Source of the DNA: Cyanoderma ruficeps
Taxonomy: Eukaryota > Chordata > Aves > Passeriformes > Timaliidae
DNA length: 64,000 nt
Direction of reading: 5' to 3'
NCBI GenBank assembly: GCA_008694505.1
Contig: VZDJ01007747.1
Coordinates: 31,563,039 to 31,627,038, forward strand
The position numbers and the translations under genes are program-made. Within the stretch, counting starts at the first letter, position 1. The number at the start of each line of letters is the position of its first letter. Shown here piece by piece: positions 39,463-53,129 of this stretch. The notes beneath the pieces are model-generated. The model had not been told where the DNA came from. It did no database searches and saw only the letters and a program-made list of their open reading frames with translations.

Positions 39463-42400
39463 TTCTCAGTACTTCAGTTGTTTCATGCTATAGTCAATCC
39501 TTTCCAGATTGTTGTAGTAGTAGATTTTAAAACAAGTGTATAAGTAAAACCAAACTAAAACAAGCTACCATCAACAACAAAAACCTTGTGACTTTGAGAC
39601 TTATGTCAATATGTAAGCAAGACTAAAATTATTAATCCTTCTATGGTTGAGGGGGCAGTGGGCAGACAGCTGCTGACCTGTGGAAGGAGGGGAGAGGCAA
39701 AAGAAACAGACACAGATGTTAATGCTTAATTTAAGCTTCTCTGTTAAACAGGCTGCTCCACTCCACAATATTAAAATAACTCTCTTCTCTACAGGGTATT
39801 CTCCTTTAACAAGTTGTAAGGGAATTTCTGCTTATATCCTAATGGTGGGATAAAGGTAACTAGGTATAATAAAAAAAATTGGATGTAATTATTTAATGTT
39901 TTTTCAAAATTTTGAATTAGGGCTACAGAAAACTCATAAAATATTTTCAAAATAATTGAGAGTGGTCTGATGTATCAAAGGAACTCGGTGGTGGCTGAGT
40001 AATAAACGCATACTCTTAAGGACTTTGAGTTTCTGATATAATTAATTTTATTTTCCTGTCAGTTGAAGACAAAAAAAGTGCAAAAGTTTGGAGCAGATAA
40101 CCATTTTTCAGGTAAACCAGTTCCTTTCCGTAGTGGCAACAGAAATGGTGGGCAACAGAGTGGAAGCTGCTCGTGGAAAATACAGGTGTGTACTTCAGAA
40201 GACTGTAAGTTAACATGATTAGAAGCTAAAAGATGACTGAACATGAGCTCCAAGTCCCTTTCCTATGAAAGGGATAACTTGTAAGAAAGGCAGATGACTT
40301 TTTTAAGTAAGCCAAAACAAAATGCTGCTTCCTACTCTTGCACCTGTATTAATGATAAATAATATTTATCAGTAAATATCGAAGCACTATTGAGAGAGAA
40401 TTTGAAGAAAAGTGAAAGGTTTTCTTTCAAGGAAACAGCAACTGCTGTTTTGTCTGCCTGGGGTGCGTTTAAAGAAAGATTAAAGGCAGTTCTAATACTT
40501 GACAAAACCAATGAAACTGAATTCCGTCTGCGGTATGATTGTTTTAATCCAAGGTGTCTGTCTTTCTAAGGCAAACCACAAAACTTCCTCCAGATATACT
40601 TCTGTACTAGGCCAAGCTAAATAATGCAGTCATGAGAATGTACAGAATGGGAAGAAGGAGAATTGAATTTTTTTATTTAGATACAGTACTGTTTTGAATT
40701 ACAAAAGGAATCACTTTTCAGGTGTGTGAAACAGGGCAAAGTTACAAGGATAGTGGGGGGAAATTGAATTCATTTTTCTCATGGTAGTGTCAGCTATGTC
40801 AGTGAGTTTTAGCTCAGAACTTCATGTTTATGTGTTATATCTTGGCATGAAGTTACTGGTACTTAAAGTGTGTATGGGGTGAAGAGGGCAGGTAATGGAG
40901 GAGGTTGGCTTGTTGGTTGGGGCATAAACCATTGTGCCAGATCTGTCTTTCAGTCCTTACTTGTCCATAATTCCTTTCCAATGTGATTTTAGATTCTGAG
41001 ACTCCTCATGCAAATTATGTAATAGTCCTTATAGATCAAAAAATACCAACTCAAAATATAGGTTGTATGACTTCAGAATGGAAACTGAATTCATATGTCA
41101 GCTAGACAAGTGTTTAGAGGCAAATGCAGAAACAGAAATGGAACTCTTTAGTTGTTATCAAGTCTATTTAACAACTGAGTAAAGTAACAATAACCAAAAA
41201 GTAAAAGAAGGTAGTTTAATTTTAATGCTGTGTCTGGCAGTACAGTGTTCACTCTCATTAAATGTAATCTTATTCTTTGGATTTTCCTAATTACATTTTA
41301 AAGACCATTTATTAAATTTTGCAACCTTTTAAGAATAGTTAGAATCAGTTCTGAACCTACTTTCACATTAGTTTTGATTTTAAAAGCAACATTAATGGGC
41401 AAACTCCACACTGCTTAAAATGTGCAATTTTTTTTTTCAACTTTTAAATGTTTCCTCTGCCGTGAATATGAAATCAAAAAATAAGGAAGATACTTGAATC
41501 TTCCTTGCTGATGCTTGTTACTTAACAAGATCTTAAATAGGAGTAGGGGTGAGGCCTGATTTTATGTAAGAAGCTAAATAGCAAGTGGTTTGGACTTCAA
41601 TAAAACAACTTGAACTACCATAATTGAGAAATGATTCTTGGTGTAGTAAGCTACAAAGTGAAGGGTGATGGAGGTAAACTTTTAGGCACGCAGAAGTTGT
41701 GAAGATTTCAACATACACTGCTGCTAACTTTCTTAGGTGTGTTAACAAAATTGTGTTTTACAGAGCCTCAAGATTCTTTTTTACCTACAATGCCTCCAGA
41801 GGCCATAGTGCTTAAAGCTTAAAGTCTCGTTTTGTTGTAGTAAAGATACACATGCATGGCCTGTCCTTCGAAGCAGTGTGCAGCAGTCAGTCGTAACCCT
41901 GTGCCTAGCTGATGATATGCTGGAAAAGAAGGGAAGAAGCAGAGCTTAATTTGCATGCACTCAGAATCTTCCAAATTCCTTAACACATAGAACAACACAG
42001 AGAGGAGACAACAGGATCTTATCTGAAGGGTAACCTTTCACATTAGATGAAAAGTAGGGTAGTGCCTATGAATCAAATGAGCAATCTTGATAAGCATCTC
42101 CCTCTTTCATTTTAATTTTTTTCTGTCCTTCTAAGGAGCATTCATCTACTGTTCCTGGTAGTTGTCCAGAGGTATGAATAAAACAGTCGTTATGGATTAA
42201 AAAAATACCAAACCAGAAGTGCATTTATTTAGAAGTATTTACACTTTTATCTTTGAGCAGATGAACTGATAAAAGGCTTATACTTTCCTAAACTGGGAAA
42301 AAGCTGGAGCAGATCAGAGGAAGGGAGAGCAAGTATGAGCAAAAGGGTTTTTTAGGTGGTTTACTGTGAGGTCATTGATGTCATTATTATAGCTTGTACA

Positions 42401-43899
42401 AGTTTTGTGAGGCATCTCTTGAGATTTAGTATTGTTGTGTTTCAGCACTGAGTAAAAGAACAAATGAAAAGTGCTTTGTTAATTTTTTTTAACTAAAAAT
42501 GATTACATTTTATAAAGTGTCCTAAATATTGACTTTAAAATAAAAAAGCCTTGTAGCTAAAGCCCTAGAATTGGATTACTTCTGAAACAGAAACCTGGAA
42601 AGGGGAAGAGAAAAAAGACTAGTAAAGAAACAAAAAGTCAAAGAGGAAAGGAAATATATCTGCTTTTATGAAATAGACTTTCATTTGAAAGGAACATACA
42701 AATTCAGGAGTTAATATGGCCATATACAAGATTAGAGGAATCAAGAAATTAATGTGATGTAGAGTGCATTAAACCTATCGAAAACCTTTTAATACAACCT
42801 GTTCATATATTGCTGTTCCCTTTCCCAGTTACAGAGTAAGTACTTCTCCTGTCATCAGACCCACCAAGTGGTTCATTTGAAAGTGGTAGTAAAATATCAG
42901 CTTCCACTTATTACATGGTATTTATTCCTTTTTAGCTGTTCTTCTAACATGTAGTCTGAGTCATTCAAATTTTTTGAAAACATGCTTGCAGTCTCCATTC
43001 ACTAGAGGATGTGGGGAGAGGAGGAGATGTGTGTTGAATTCAACTGCAAAGCCAAGGTAATTGTTTCCTCTCAGAAGTGTTCTGGAGATAAAGCTTTTGG
43101 GAGAACAATAGCCAATGTATAGCTAAACCTGTCTGACCTCACTTTGTATTTTATGACTGTTCAATTACTCTATCTGTCCAAAATTAACCTAGACCAAATT
43201 TACATTAAAATTTCTGTGAATCTTCACCTCGTGATTTTCTCTGGGCTTAGTGCAGCATAGACTATCCATTGCTTCCATGGTGACAGGGACTGCGTGGCTA
43301 CTTTGGAGTTTCTGGATGGAGAAGGCTTTTATAATTCACAGCCATGCAGGTGCTGCTGGGGAGTAGGATGAAGAAAGACTATCTGGTCATGAGGAGGAGT
43401 CCCTGTATAGTACTTGAATACCTCTATGTGTGTATAAGCTGCACAGTGTTGGACTCTTCCATGAAATATATCCATGTAATTATTACTCTTTTATTTATGA
43501 TAAAGAAATTTACAGCCTGCACTGTTCATGTGTGGCACTCTCTAATGTATAGATAGGCTTTAAGAAGTTTCAGACACCAGATAGTTTACAGTGATAAAAT
43601 ATTATGGGAAACTGATTTAAGCTTTTCGAGCAGCTGAAAGGTCGCTTCTCTTTAAGGTTTTAAGTAAAAAGTTGTGAAGACAGTCTAAAGACTTCCTTTG
43701 GACTTCATAATCCTGTTTTAAATCTGAGTAAACTTGTAGAGACACTTAACACACTGGAATTAATTCACAAAGTATTGGTTTTTTGAATTGCTCAATAGTG
43801 GTAATTGCTCTTCACCTTGAGATTTCTTTGACTTTATAAAATAGTTAGTAGGCTAATTCAATAAAAACCTTGCCATAGACCCTTGGCCCATATGAGACT

Positions 43900-45400
43900 T
43901 GTCTGGTTTAGACAAGACAGTCCAGCATCCCACTTCTAGTTCTACTGCGCTCCCCCTGGCTTGGGGGAGGGATGTAAATCAGTGACTACTAAGCCCACGG
44001 AAAATTACTCAGCTATTGAAGTTCTTCACTTCCCTTGGGATCCTGCATTCCATCTCATCGCTGCTGTGGCCAAGACCATTGTTAACTGTCACATCACTGA
44101 TTATCTCTTACTTAATGATAAGTAGCAGCTAGATAGTGCCCTCCCCTATTGACCTTATCCACCACCTCAGGCAGGTTTGTCCTCTGGACAGCATCCCCTG
44201 GGTTGCTTATGCACTGGCATGTTGCATTTCTAGCATGTCTTGGTAATTGTGCAGCCTTTTTTTTGTGGTGGTTTTTTGTTGTAATGGTGGTGGGCTTTGG
44301 GGGGTGTTTTTGTTTTTTAAGACTTCATCTACCTACCCTTGACTGGCAGTCTGTACAGTCTGTAACAGATGTTCACTATGATGTTCACCTGGCTGAATCC
44401 TGACTTCTAGATTTTTAATGTCCTGTAGGCCACTAAGGCTCCATTTAAGTTAAAATCTAAGCACTGTCCTTGACTTTCTCACTTCCCCTTTCATAAAAGC
44501 CAGTATCCATCCACTGAAGTTGTGCAGTTGTGTGAACTGCCTCACCAGTAAGATCATTACATGCTCTGGTTTATAATCCCTGGTGCTTGCTACCTGTGCT
44601 GAATGTGTTCATATACAGCTACTTAAGGTGTGTCCCTGCTTATGCCACTTGTTCAGGGGACTGTGAGGACTTCCTTGTGTGCATTTGCCCTTTCTGCTGT
44701 TCTCTTCCTTTCTAGGCTTCAGTCTCCACTTTCCTGACAAACCTAGTTTTAAGACCTCATTGTGAGGCAAGCCCATTGGCAATGATGATTTGCATTATCA
44801 AATAAATCCTGCCTTTCTCCAGCACGCTGTTTCTCAAAGGATCCTAATGTCATGAGAGCTGAAGTCCTGCCTGCAGCTGTATAGTCAGATGTTCATCACA
44901 CAAGATGTTTGTTTGCCCCAGGAAAGCCTTCACCCTGGATCAACACCTGGGCCCTGTTATTTATTACATTGACACCTGTGCTCCCCTAGTTAGCTCTGGT
45001 CTGCTTAAGATCACTTTTGGCAGTATGGTGTCCATGTAGATGGGTAACATGATATTTTCAACAGCCAGATGAGCCATAAGAATTTCTCTGTAACGTTATG
45101 GGTTTGGACCAGAGGCAACAGCTGAACTTCGAAGACAGCCAGTCTATCTGCTGGGCAGGAGCCCCATGGCAGTCTGCAGTTATTGTCACCTATTGCTTCC
45201 TTTTGGTGGCCTTGGCTGTGACCCATGGCTTGCATGCTGAACCTGATAGAGCTTGCTCCTGGGCTGTTTGCCTTTTTGGTAGCCAAATAGCTACTGATAG
45301 AAAACGAGAGCCCCCTTCCTGTTGCTGGAGGTCACAGCTTCAGCTTCCCTCCTCTTGGGAGCTGCTGTCCCATCACAGCCCCGTGTGAGGAAAGCGGTAT
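43900..45400. other. Less AT-rich unidentified stretch in intron 1
   Basis: This part of the intron is visibly richer in G and C than its neighbours and contains several medium open frames on both strands (for example 45011-45286 minus and 45098-45388 plus). No domain, splice-bounded coding pattern or repeat family was recognised. It may be an old degraded interspersed repeat. A T/G-rich strand-asymmetric tract sits at 44,258-44,321. Confidence 0.35.
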
Positions 45401-48400
45401 TGTTGATGAGGGAAAGGCGGGACGGAGAGTTAATATAGGGAAAAAAAACAACTGTTCACAGCTTTATTCAGAAATACAAACTGGGGAAACTTGTAACTGG
45501 GTTAAGAGACTAGCTCTGTCACAAGTTTCTGCTCATGAAGACTGTTGGAGGGACCTATCTTGGATTTTAAAGGGTGTCAGATAATAAAGCAAGCTGATTC
45601 TTTCTACATGAAGATATAATAAATTTATTAGAGAAAGAAGGAGTTTGAAAAATCAGGGTATTGCAAGTCACTAGAGCCAAGTGTTGCTTTTCAGTTTGGA
45701 GCTAAAGTGTCAGATCTCAAGTAACAGTTTTGAAAGGCAGTTTGGAGTAAGAGGCAATCAACCCCCATGAGACAGCAAATTCTGTAAAACTATCTCGAAG
45801 CAAATTTTTTCCATTAGTGAAACATAAAAAATAAAAGCAGTTTGTATTTGACTGGTTTCTGTAGGCTCTTCAGGTTCTGGAGAGTTCCAAAGCTGCTGCT
45901 ACTGTTTGCTTAAGCATACTGACTCAAGAAGAAAACAAAGATTTATTGAATTGCTTGTGTCCAGATGGTTACATTTTGGGAAACAGTGCCAGCATTCATT
46001 CATCAGTACTAGAAACTAAGATATATCTTCATGTTTAGGTTAAACTAAAATTGTATCAATTCTGCTGAAAGGCAGTAGTAGTTTGTGGAGCATGGAAGTA
46101 ACACGGGTGCTTTCTGGGAAAATTATAGCCTAAGGTCTGAAAAAAGATTCTCTTGATGTTCTTAGGCTGTACAAGTAGGTGTTCTTTTAAAAGAAGGCAT
46201 CCAGTATCCAAAGGTGAGGAAGCAAATGACTGGGCAGGCTAAGTCTGTTGTGGCTCCTTGGGGAAGTTCTGTAGTACTTCAGGAAGAGAAGCAGCCCTTT
46301 GGATGGGTAGGATGGAATTTAGTTTGGTGAGTTAGTGAAGAAGTGGGCTGGTATATTCTTTCCTCAGGGTAAAAAAAAGGATAAAAAACCCAACAACAAC
46401 AAAAAAACTCCTAACAACCCCCACTGTGTGCTTATTTCTATATTTAATACAAGCAGTACAAGTCTGGAGATTGCATTCTTCCTTGACAAGCTGCTGTTTA
46501 CAGAGCTGGGGTTTCTGCACTGAAGTTTTGCATAGGCAGGAGCAGGTGGTAGGGCAGACAGAAAAGGACAAAAGTAAAGGTAGAAATAAGTACCACCCTC
46601 CACAGGGTGGGAAGGGCAGTATGTGTCCAAAGACCAGGGAGGTTTTGGGTGCTGACTGGGATGGTAAATAAACTTCCTGTTGTTCGATTGACAAAGTTCT
46701 GAAAAACAGGAGTTGCTGTTTGCTCTTTTGAAATAAGCAGAGTTGTCTCCAAGAGCTGCTTCATTCAATTCTTTACCCAGGGACAATAACTTGGCAGAAC
46801 ATAACTAGCTGGTGACCTAAAATGGCTTACAATTTGTAACATTAATGGCAATACACATGGTGTGTTTTGTATTTCCACTCTGTTGTGTTTGGAGGATTGC
46901 TATCTAAACTTCAGGCTTCATCTCTCTTGTGTTTATTGTCTGTAACCCTTTGAAGCCAGAAGAGTAGGGAATTTGTGCAATGCTTATATGATATGAATTT
47001 GTATTATGTTGGATCTAAGAGTGGCTGGATGGTGCTTTAAGGTAAATTTGTGTGCCTGGGCTTTGGGTTTTTTGCTTTCTAGTTCCTGTAGGCTGTTTAA
47101 AAGATGTGTGTGTATATATGTTAGTTAGAGGACAGTGGTTTTGTCATTTAATTTGTGTTGTCTCGTGGTACTGTATTTATTACAAAGAAAAGTGGAAAAT
47201 GAAATCCATATAGTTCAAGATTTAAAGATATAAATCCATTCATAGCTCAAATAGCAGATTTGTAGAGATTATAATTGATTCACAGTATAGTCCATATATT
47301 AAAATTACTTTGCAATGCAAATTCTAACAAAATCTGACTTGTCATACTGAACAGCTCCTGTGTGTTAAGATAGCTTCCGTTGTCTGCTTCAGATATGGTA
47401 CATATTTATTCTTCCTTATACTAGTGTACATACAATCTAAACCAAAAAGTAAATACAGCTTCTGGTGAGAGAACAGGATGTTGTGTTGTCTTAAAAGACA
47501 TCATATGGTGAGCAAATTTTGTGATTCTGAATGTTTTTTGTTGATGGCAGTTGTTTCCTGGATATTTTGGTATTTTTCTGTGGTATGATGATAAAATAGT
47601 CTTGCAAAGTTCTGGTCTAGCAAAATAGCTATGGACAGGCCTTTAGTATAAAGAATGAGAACCTTCAAATGCTGCTTGGAATTATCCTCTTATTTTCAAA
47701 TAAGCTTATTATTTGGAAGGAGAAAGGGGGGGGCACTTGGAAACTGTTTCTATGTTGAACAAAGCTGTTATATTGATGCTGTAAATTGTCACCATATTTC
47801 ATCAGTTGTCATGCTTTTTTTTTTTTTGTGGGTTTGGGGTTTTTGAAATTATTTATTTATCAATCATTTGATTTGCTCTGTGTCTCATCACCCTTATTGA
47901 TGTATTTAATTTTTAGTACATACCTAAACGTACTAGCTAGTAGATATGTAAAATAATTGGATTTCTCTAATCCTCAATTTTAAAACATTTTTGTACAGAT
48001 ACAGAGGACTAGAGAGCACTGTCATGGTATCAGAAGCAAAAGAAGCTTGCTTTCTTTGTATTTGTTGTAATATTAGCCTGCTCACATTATGTAGGAGGTC
48101 ATGAGAAGCTCCTAATCTTAAAGTTTTCTTTTTTTTTTTCTTTTCATTTTTTCTTCTCTCTATATATGACTTTGATTCTCAGGCTAAGAGAAAAACTCCT
48201 TCACTTGCTTAGAGCTATGAGGCTAATCCTCCCACCTTTAGGATTCTGTGGTAGTTATTTTAAGTCTAATGAGGTTGTTGGGGCCTGGCTTAGTAGGGTG
48301 ATTGTGGGCAGATGGCAGTTGCCTTGTCTTATTTTTATCGTCTAATGCTGTTGAGTAGTACTATAGTGGAAGGAGTAAATATTTGTTTGATAAATGTAAC

Positions 48401-48512
48401 AACTTTTGAAATTGGTCTTAGAATTTGAGGATACTTGTTACCAGCTCTCTGGAATTTGATTTCCTTTAAGAATCTTTTGATTTATTGTTTTAAATGTTTC
48501 TTTTGTCTCCAG

Positions 48513-48578
48513 GTTTTGAAAGTATTTTAGAAGGGCTTTATGGACCAAGGCTACGAAGAGACCTCAGTTTATTTGAAG
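48513..48578 (+). CDS. LCORL: LCORL coding exon 2
   Basis: This 66-base exon completes the split Gly codon and encodes [15 protein letters not shown] followed by DLSLFE, then one base of the next codon. The sequence is nearly invariant in vertebrate LCORL and very similar in LCOR, which is why the assignment is firm. It contains a [16 protein letters not shown] segment across the exon 1/2 junction. The acceptor is TTTTGTCTCCAG|GT and the donor is GAAG|GTAAAT. The phase is 1 on both sides, so skipping the exon would keep the frame while removing 22 residues. No catalytic motif is expected; this is part of the conserved N-terminal module of a scaffold or corepressor protein. Confidence 0.95.
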
Positions 48579-49003
48579 GTAAATGAGCCAGCTTTTAGTG
48601 CAATGACCTTAACTTATTGGTTTTTCTTTTAGCTAAAGGTAGTTTCAAGTATATATCTTGAATTTGAAAAAGGAATGCTTTTCTTTCCAATGTGCATTTA
48701 TTCATTTTCTTGTCAATACTGTGCATAAGCAAAACATGAGGTAGAATGATACCTAGGTTTAGTTCCCATACAGGGGAATTTGGATTAGCTAAGCTTTTCT
48801 GTGAAGCTCTCATGAGAAAGACTTACTCTTCTGGAATAGTGCATCTACTAATTTTTTTTTTAACACTTTTTTAGAAAGGGCAGACAAGCTGCTCAGCTTC
48901 CTATTGGCATTAATTGGTAAAAGGAAGGTAGTGAATGCTAGTTTGGTGTAGTGGTCAAGAAAGGTTATGCTTTTTATATATTCATACTTTTTTACATCTT
49001 TAT

Positions 49004-49063
49004 TATATACACACACACCCCAAGCTTTTAATTTTTACAATACTTTATATGTGTGTGTATATA
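49004..49063. repeat. Inverted repeat of TATA(CA)n and (TG)nTATA
   Basis: TATATACACACACA at 49004-49017 is the exact reverse complement of TGTGTGTGTATATA at 49050-49063, with a 32-base spacer. Purine-pyrimidine alternation continues to about 49,110. The stretch could extrude a hairpin or be unstable in replication. Confidence 0.85.
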
Positions 49064-52000
49064 CATATAAAGTCACAGTATGTTTAAGTGTGCGTGTATG
49101 TATATATACACAACTTTTTCATTATCCATATAAGACCTAGTATTAATCCAGTTGGGTTTGGTTTTGCTGGAATAGCTGTCAATGACACATAAGTCCTTAG
49201 TTAAATATGGAATGATTTATCTGTCTTTGACAACATGGGGACTATACAGCAAAACATGGCTTCGGAGTGTTGAAAGAACTGTTTTGCCAAGTTCATTTTA
49301 TGGTTTTAAAAAATGTTCTTTCTATTATCAAACCTTAAAAATGTTCCATCTTACTTCTTTATGATTCTTTGTCTGATAGTGTAATTTGTGAAGCGTATCA
49401 CTTATTTAGTGCTAGTACATGAGGCAGAGTGGCATGTACTGTACATCTTTGCTTAGAATACTTTTGGAGCAATTGCTTTAACTTGGTTGTGGTTTTGTCC
49501 CCTTCATGATGTGCAAGTTCTTGGCCTGTATCATAAGCATAACACAGTATTTTCATGGGGAAGGGGAAGGAACTTGGAATACTACTTTGCTGATGCTTTC
49601 AGAATATTTTTTTCCTGTCTCAAGCTAGGCCTGCCACTAATAAGACTTAAAAACATTTAAGAAATATGTACAGTTGGATTAAAGCTTGTTTTCATGACTA
49701 GTATTCTCATCTGCTGTGATAAGCAAGGAAGCGTTTGGAAAGGAAGCAGGATATTGTTATAAGTGTGCAGTATCTCTTTTATTTTTTTTTCCTGGTTGTA
49801 ATTCCAATATGTTGTACGTATTGGGCTTTACACTGATTAGTAGCTAAAGCTTTCCTTTTTGTATCAAAGGGTTTACATTTGCCTTTTTTTTTTCCTGCTT
49901 TGAAAGTACTGAGTTAATGAGGTAATGACCAAAGTCTAAGCTACAGTTAAAGAAGCATGATACACTATACAGTAAAATTTATATTGCTCCTTTAGAGTTC
50001 ATTTGTGCAGGTATTAGGGCTGTCTTAGGAGTAAAGTTAAAACTTTGAACTTATTTGCCTCATGCTGCTAAAGATTTCTTACCTATTTAAAATCTGGTAT
50101 TTCCATTGTTTGCATATCTTTGCTATTTGATGACCTTGTAACTTTGTCTTGCAAATTAAATTCATGTTTATCTAAAATGCAACATTTCAGAGCTATTTTT
50201 TTTTTCCAATTTCTGAAAATTTTTGTCAGTAATGTGCAGCAGTTCTTCAACAATTAAAGCCTATTTCCATGTCCAATGCATCTATGAAATTGGTTTTAGT
50301 TCTGGAGCCAATGGCAGAAGAGAAGATGGTGTGGTAGGGTGGGATGCCCACCTTACCTTACTCTCTTTTTGGTTGATTTTTATAGATATGGTATCTGTAA
50401 CTTCAGTAATGCCATCTGAAATTGTTTATACTGGCACAGTAGAGGTCAGATTTATCATTAGTATAGTATGCAGGGCTATTTCTGATTTGAAATTTGAATT
50501 TTTTTTGTAAAGATTAATACAGAACTCCCAAGTGAAATTTGTACAAATCTTTTTACTGTCCTAAGTGCCACTTTTCACTAGTACAGATAGTGAAACCAAG
50601 ATACAAAGTAAGTAATTTGCCTTAGTTATAAGATATGGCTGGTAGAATTAGAACTCATGTTTTTAAACTCTAAGCAATGTGCCTGAATTACTGTATCTTT
50701 TAGGCTGTTCATTTTCCTCATCATAACCACTAAGCTAGGGGACGGTTGACAGTCAACGTATAATATTACGGCACAGTAGCGTCAAATGTGTTTCCTCAAA
50801 CATGCCTCAAGAAATTGTGGCTTTCTTGTGCAGAAATATGTAAGAACTGGCTGAAATATATGCTGCTTAGACACAAGAGCATTTTTTCTCTTATGTTGTT
50901 GGCTTTATCTGTTGTGACATGAAAAGAATCAATAATGTGCATAAAATGTAATATGATTGCTGTTTTTCCTCCTTAGTTCTGTCTTGAAATAGTATTTGAT
51001 CTATAGATTAAAATATTGTATTCTCTTAAAGTTACTTGAATGAATAATAAATAGTAATGACACATTTAAATAGTAGAAGGTACACTTCTGTTTTACTAGA
51101 CTATGACACTTTTCCAAGAAAATATCTTTTGAACCTTTTTTTGTGTCTTGAAATTCTTTTATATGTAGGATTTATTTTGGACTTGCTAAAGTGGTTCTTG
51201 TCGTCATTATTCAGCACCAGTTTGTTTTCCTGACTGCCTGGATTCTGCAGCTTCTTGTTGCAAAAGGGTCAAGTTCTGTATCTTGGCATCTGACCTTGGT
51301 TCAAGCTCTGAACTGAGGCTCCTTATGGGCATTGGTTCTTTAGGGCTTTCTAATCCTTTCCTTATACCCATTTTCAGCTAAGTAGATTCACACATAAATT
51401 GTTATTCTTTACATTCTACTTCTGGATAGTTAGCTAAACTGTTAAAAAGCTTTTCCTCTAATCAGGTGGTATATGTGTACTTCCTTTTGGGGGAGATTAT
51501 TCTATGGGAGGATTATTTTGGGGGGATTATGCTGGAGTTCTATTCTCTTAAGCACTGAGGAAAAGCTGTCTTGTTGGAGAAAAGCGGCTCTCGGTGCTCT
51601 TTCTCTGCCAGGAAGAAATCATCTTTATACAGGATGAAAGTTTTTATTTTTCCTTATGTTGTTTTGGAGTATTTATAGTAATGAAAAAATATATTAGAAA
51701 TACAAATCTAATGGAATTGGAGTTTTTATGAAATTAAAAATATGAAGGACTTGATAAATATTTCAGCTGTTTTCATGTTCTTATTAGGAAGCAGTAGTGC
51801 TATATAAAAAGGGGGTGATATGTTCAAAATTGTCACAAATAGCTGGAAAATCTTTTGGAACATTATTATAATGAAAAAATACTGGTAAGTAAGAGTTGAA
51901 TTTTTTAAGCTACTTTGTATTTAGATTTACTAGACAATTATTTCACATTTTAGGATATAAACATGAAATTGTTCACTACTACAGATGTCTGAATTTACTT

Positions 52001-52465
52001 AATTTGGCATTACTTCTTGGGAAAAGGGGTTTGGGGAAAGAAAGATATGAGCCTCTTAAGAAATGAAAAAAAAATTCTTTTTTGTCAAAGTTCACCATTT
52101 TATTCTTAATAAATAGAAGTAAGTTTAACAGCTTTGTACTGAAGGGTTTTAGTTTCAAGTAATAATCTGTACTGTGTTTAGTATTAAAATTCTGTTTGCG
52201 CAGTCTTAGCAACTTTTTCTCATGGGCTGGCAAGCATTATAGGTTGTCTGCAAATTTTTCGTCATCTGACCCCAAGCAAGATAAAATGTAGAGGGAAGAT
52301 GATCCTCATGCTAAATTCAGTGCAGCTGAGGAAGGTTTGGCCTAAAGTGCTGTCTGTGCCTCTGATTTTTCTGAGTAGGGCTGCCTGTAATCTGTGGTTA
52401 AAAACTTTATACTGATCTCAGGATGCTTCCCGTGGTGGTGACCTGAGACTGTTAGCTGTCTGGCA

Positions 52466-52490
52466 TTTGATATATCTTCTATATATCAAA
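52466..52490. repeat. 10-bp stem, 5-base loop inverted repeat
   Basis: TTTGATATAT and ATATATCAAA flank CTTCT. The perfect stem is AT-rich. There is no following T-run or RNA-gene context, so it is listed only as an inverted repeat. Confidence 0.85.
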
Positions 52491-53129
52491 CATACATGTG
52501 GTGTCAGTTTTGCTTAGCTCACTGGCAGACTTAATATGTCTTGTACATGATTTATACTATTTTGAATAAAGAGTTTAGTGTTATGTAGAGCTGATGTTTC
52601 TCAAGGTTTGCTATTTTGGAAATACATAAAGATTGCTCTCTAGTTTAACTTTTACAAGTGGAAATTCAGGATTCCAAGGCAGAGAACCTCTCTGAAAGTA
52701 TAACACCTGTCCTAGAGTTAGGTATAGAATCCCAAAGTTCATAAATAAAATTTTCATGGTTGCAAGGAAAACAACGAACTTATTATGAAGGAGTGGAGTT
52801 GTTTTTATGCTGTGGACATCCAAAAGGAATAGCTCTAATGGGCTGGGACAGGTAGATTAATTCAGCAAAAATTACTCATTATCTCTTGTTACTGTCCAGC
52901 AAAGAAAAATACCATGTCTGTTTTTAATCATCAGCTGTCCAACCTGTAAAAATTGTTGGTTTGCATCCCTGAAAGCATATAATACAATAATACAGAATTC
53001 TGTTCTAAATTAGTATTTTAGTGCTGAGCAAACTAAATTTAAGTAATGATATGGAGTTACTTACATTATGTTTGTGCTCAACTGAAGAACCTTTATTTTT
53101 CAGAGTAATTTTAGTCTGATTTTGCGTTT

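Larger units (their letters stand above)
24738..48512 (+). other. LCORL: LCORL intron 1 (23,775 bp)
   Basis: The intron starts with GTAAGA and ends with TTTTGTCTCCAG. The first 800 bp are CpG island with possible regulatory elements; the rest is AT-rich. Inside it are an old CR1 3' end (33,885-33,952), a 20-bp tandem duplication near 37,030, A-rich and T-rich tracts (37,772-37,800, 39,431-39,462, 44,258-44,321, 46,369-46,422, 47,812-47,844, 48,124-48,152) and otherwise unidentified sequence. No other gene, nested or antisense, could be supported. Long first introns often hold enhancers, but none can be recognised here by eye beyond the promoter-proximal motifs. Confidence 0.9.

Noticed and set aside
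46364..46786. 140-codon minus-strand frame in intron 1
   Set aside because: Hydrophobic, Leu/Phe-rich translation derived partly from an A/C-rich simple repeat at 46,369-46,422. No family similarity.
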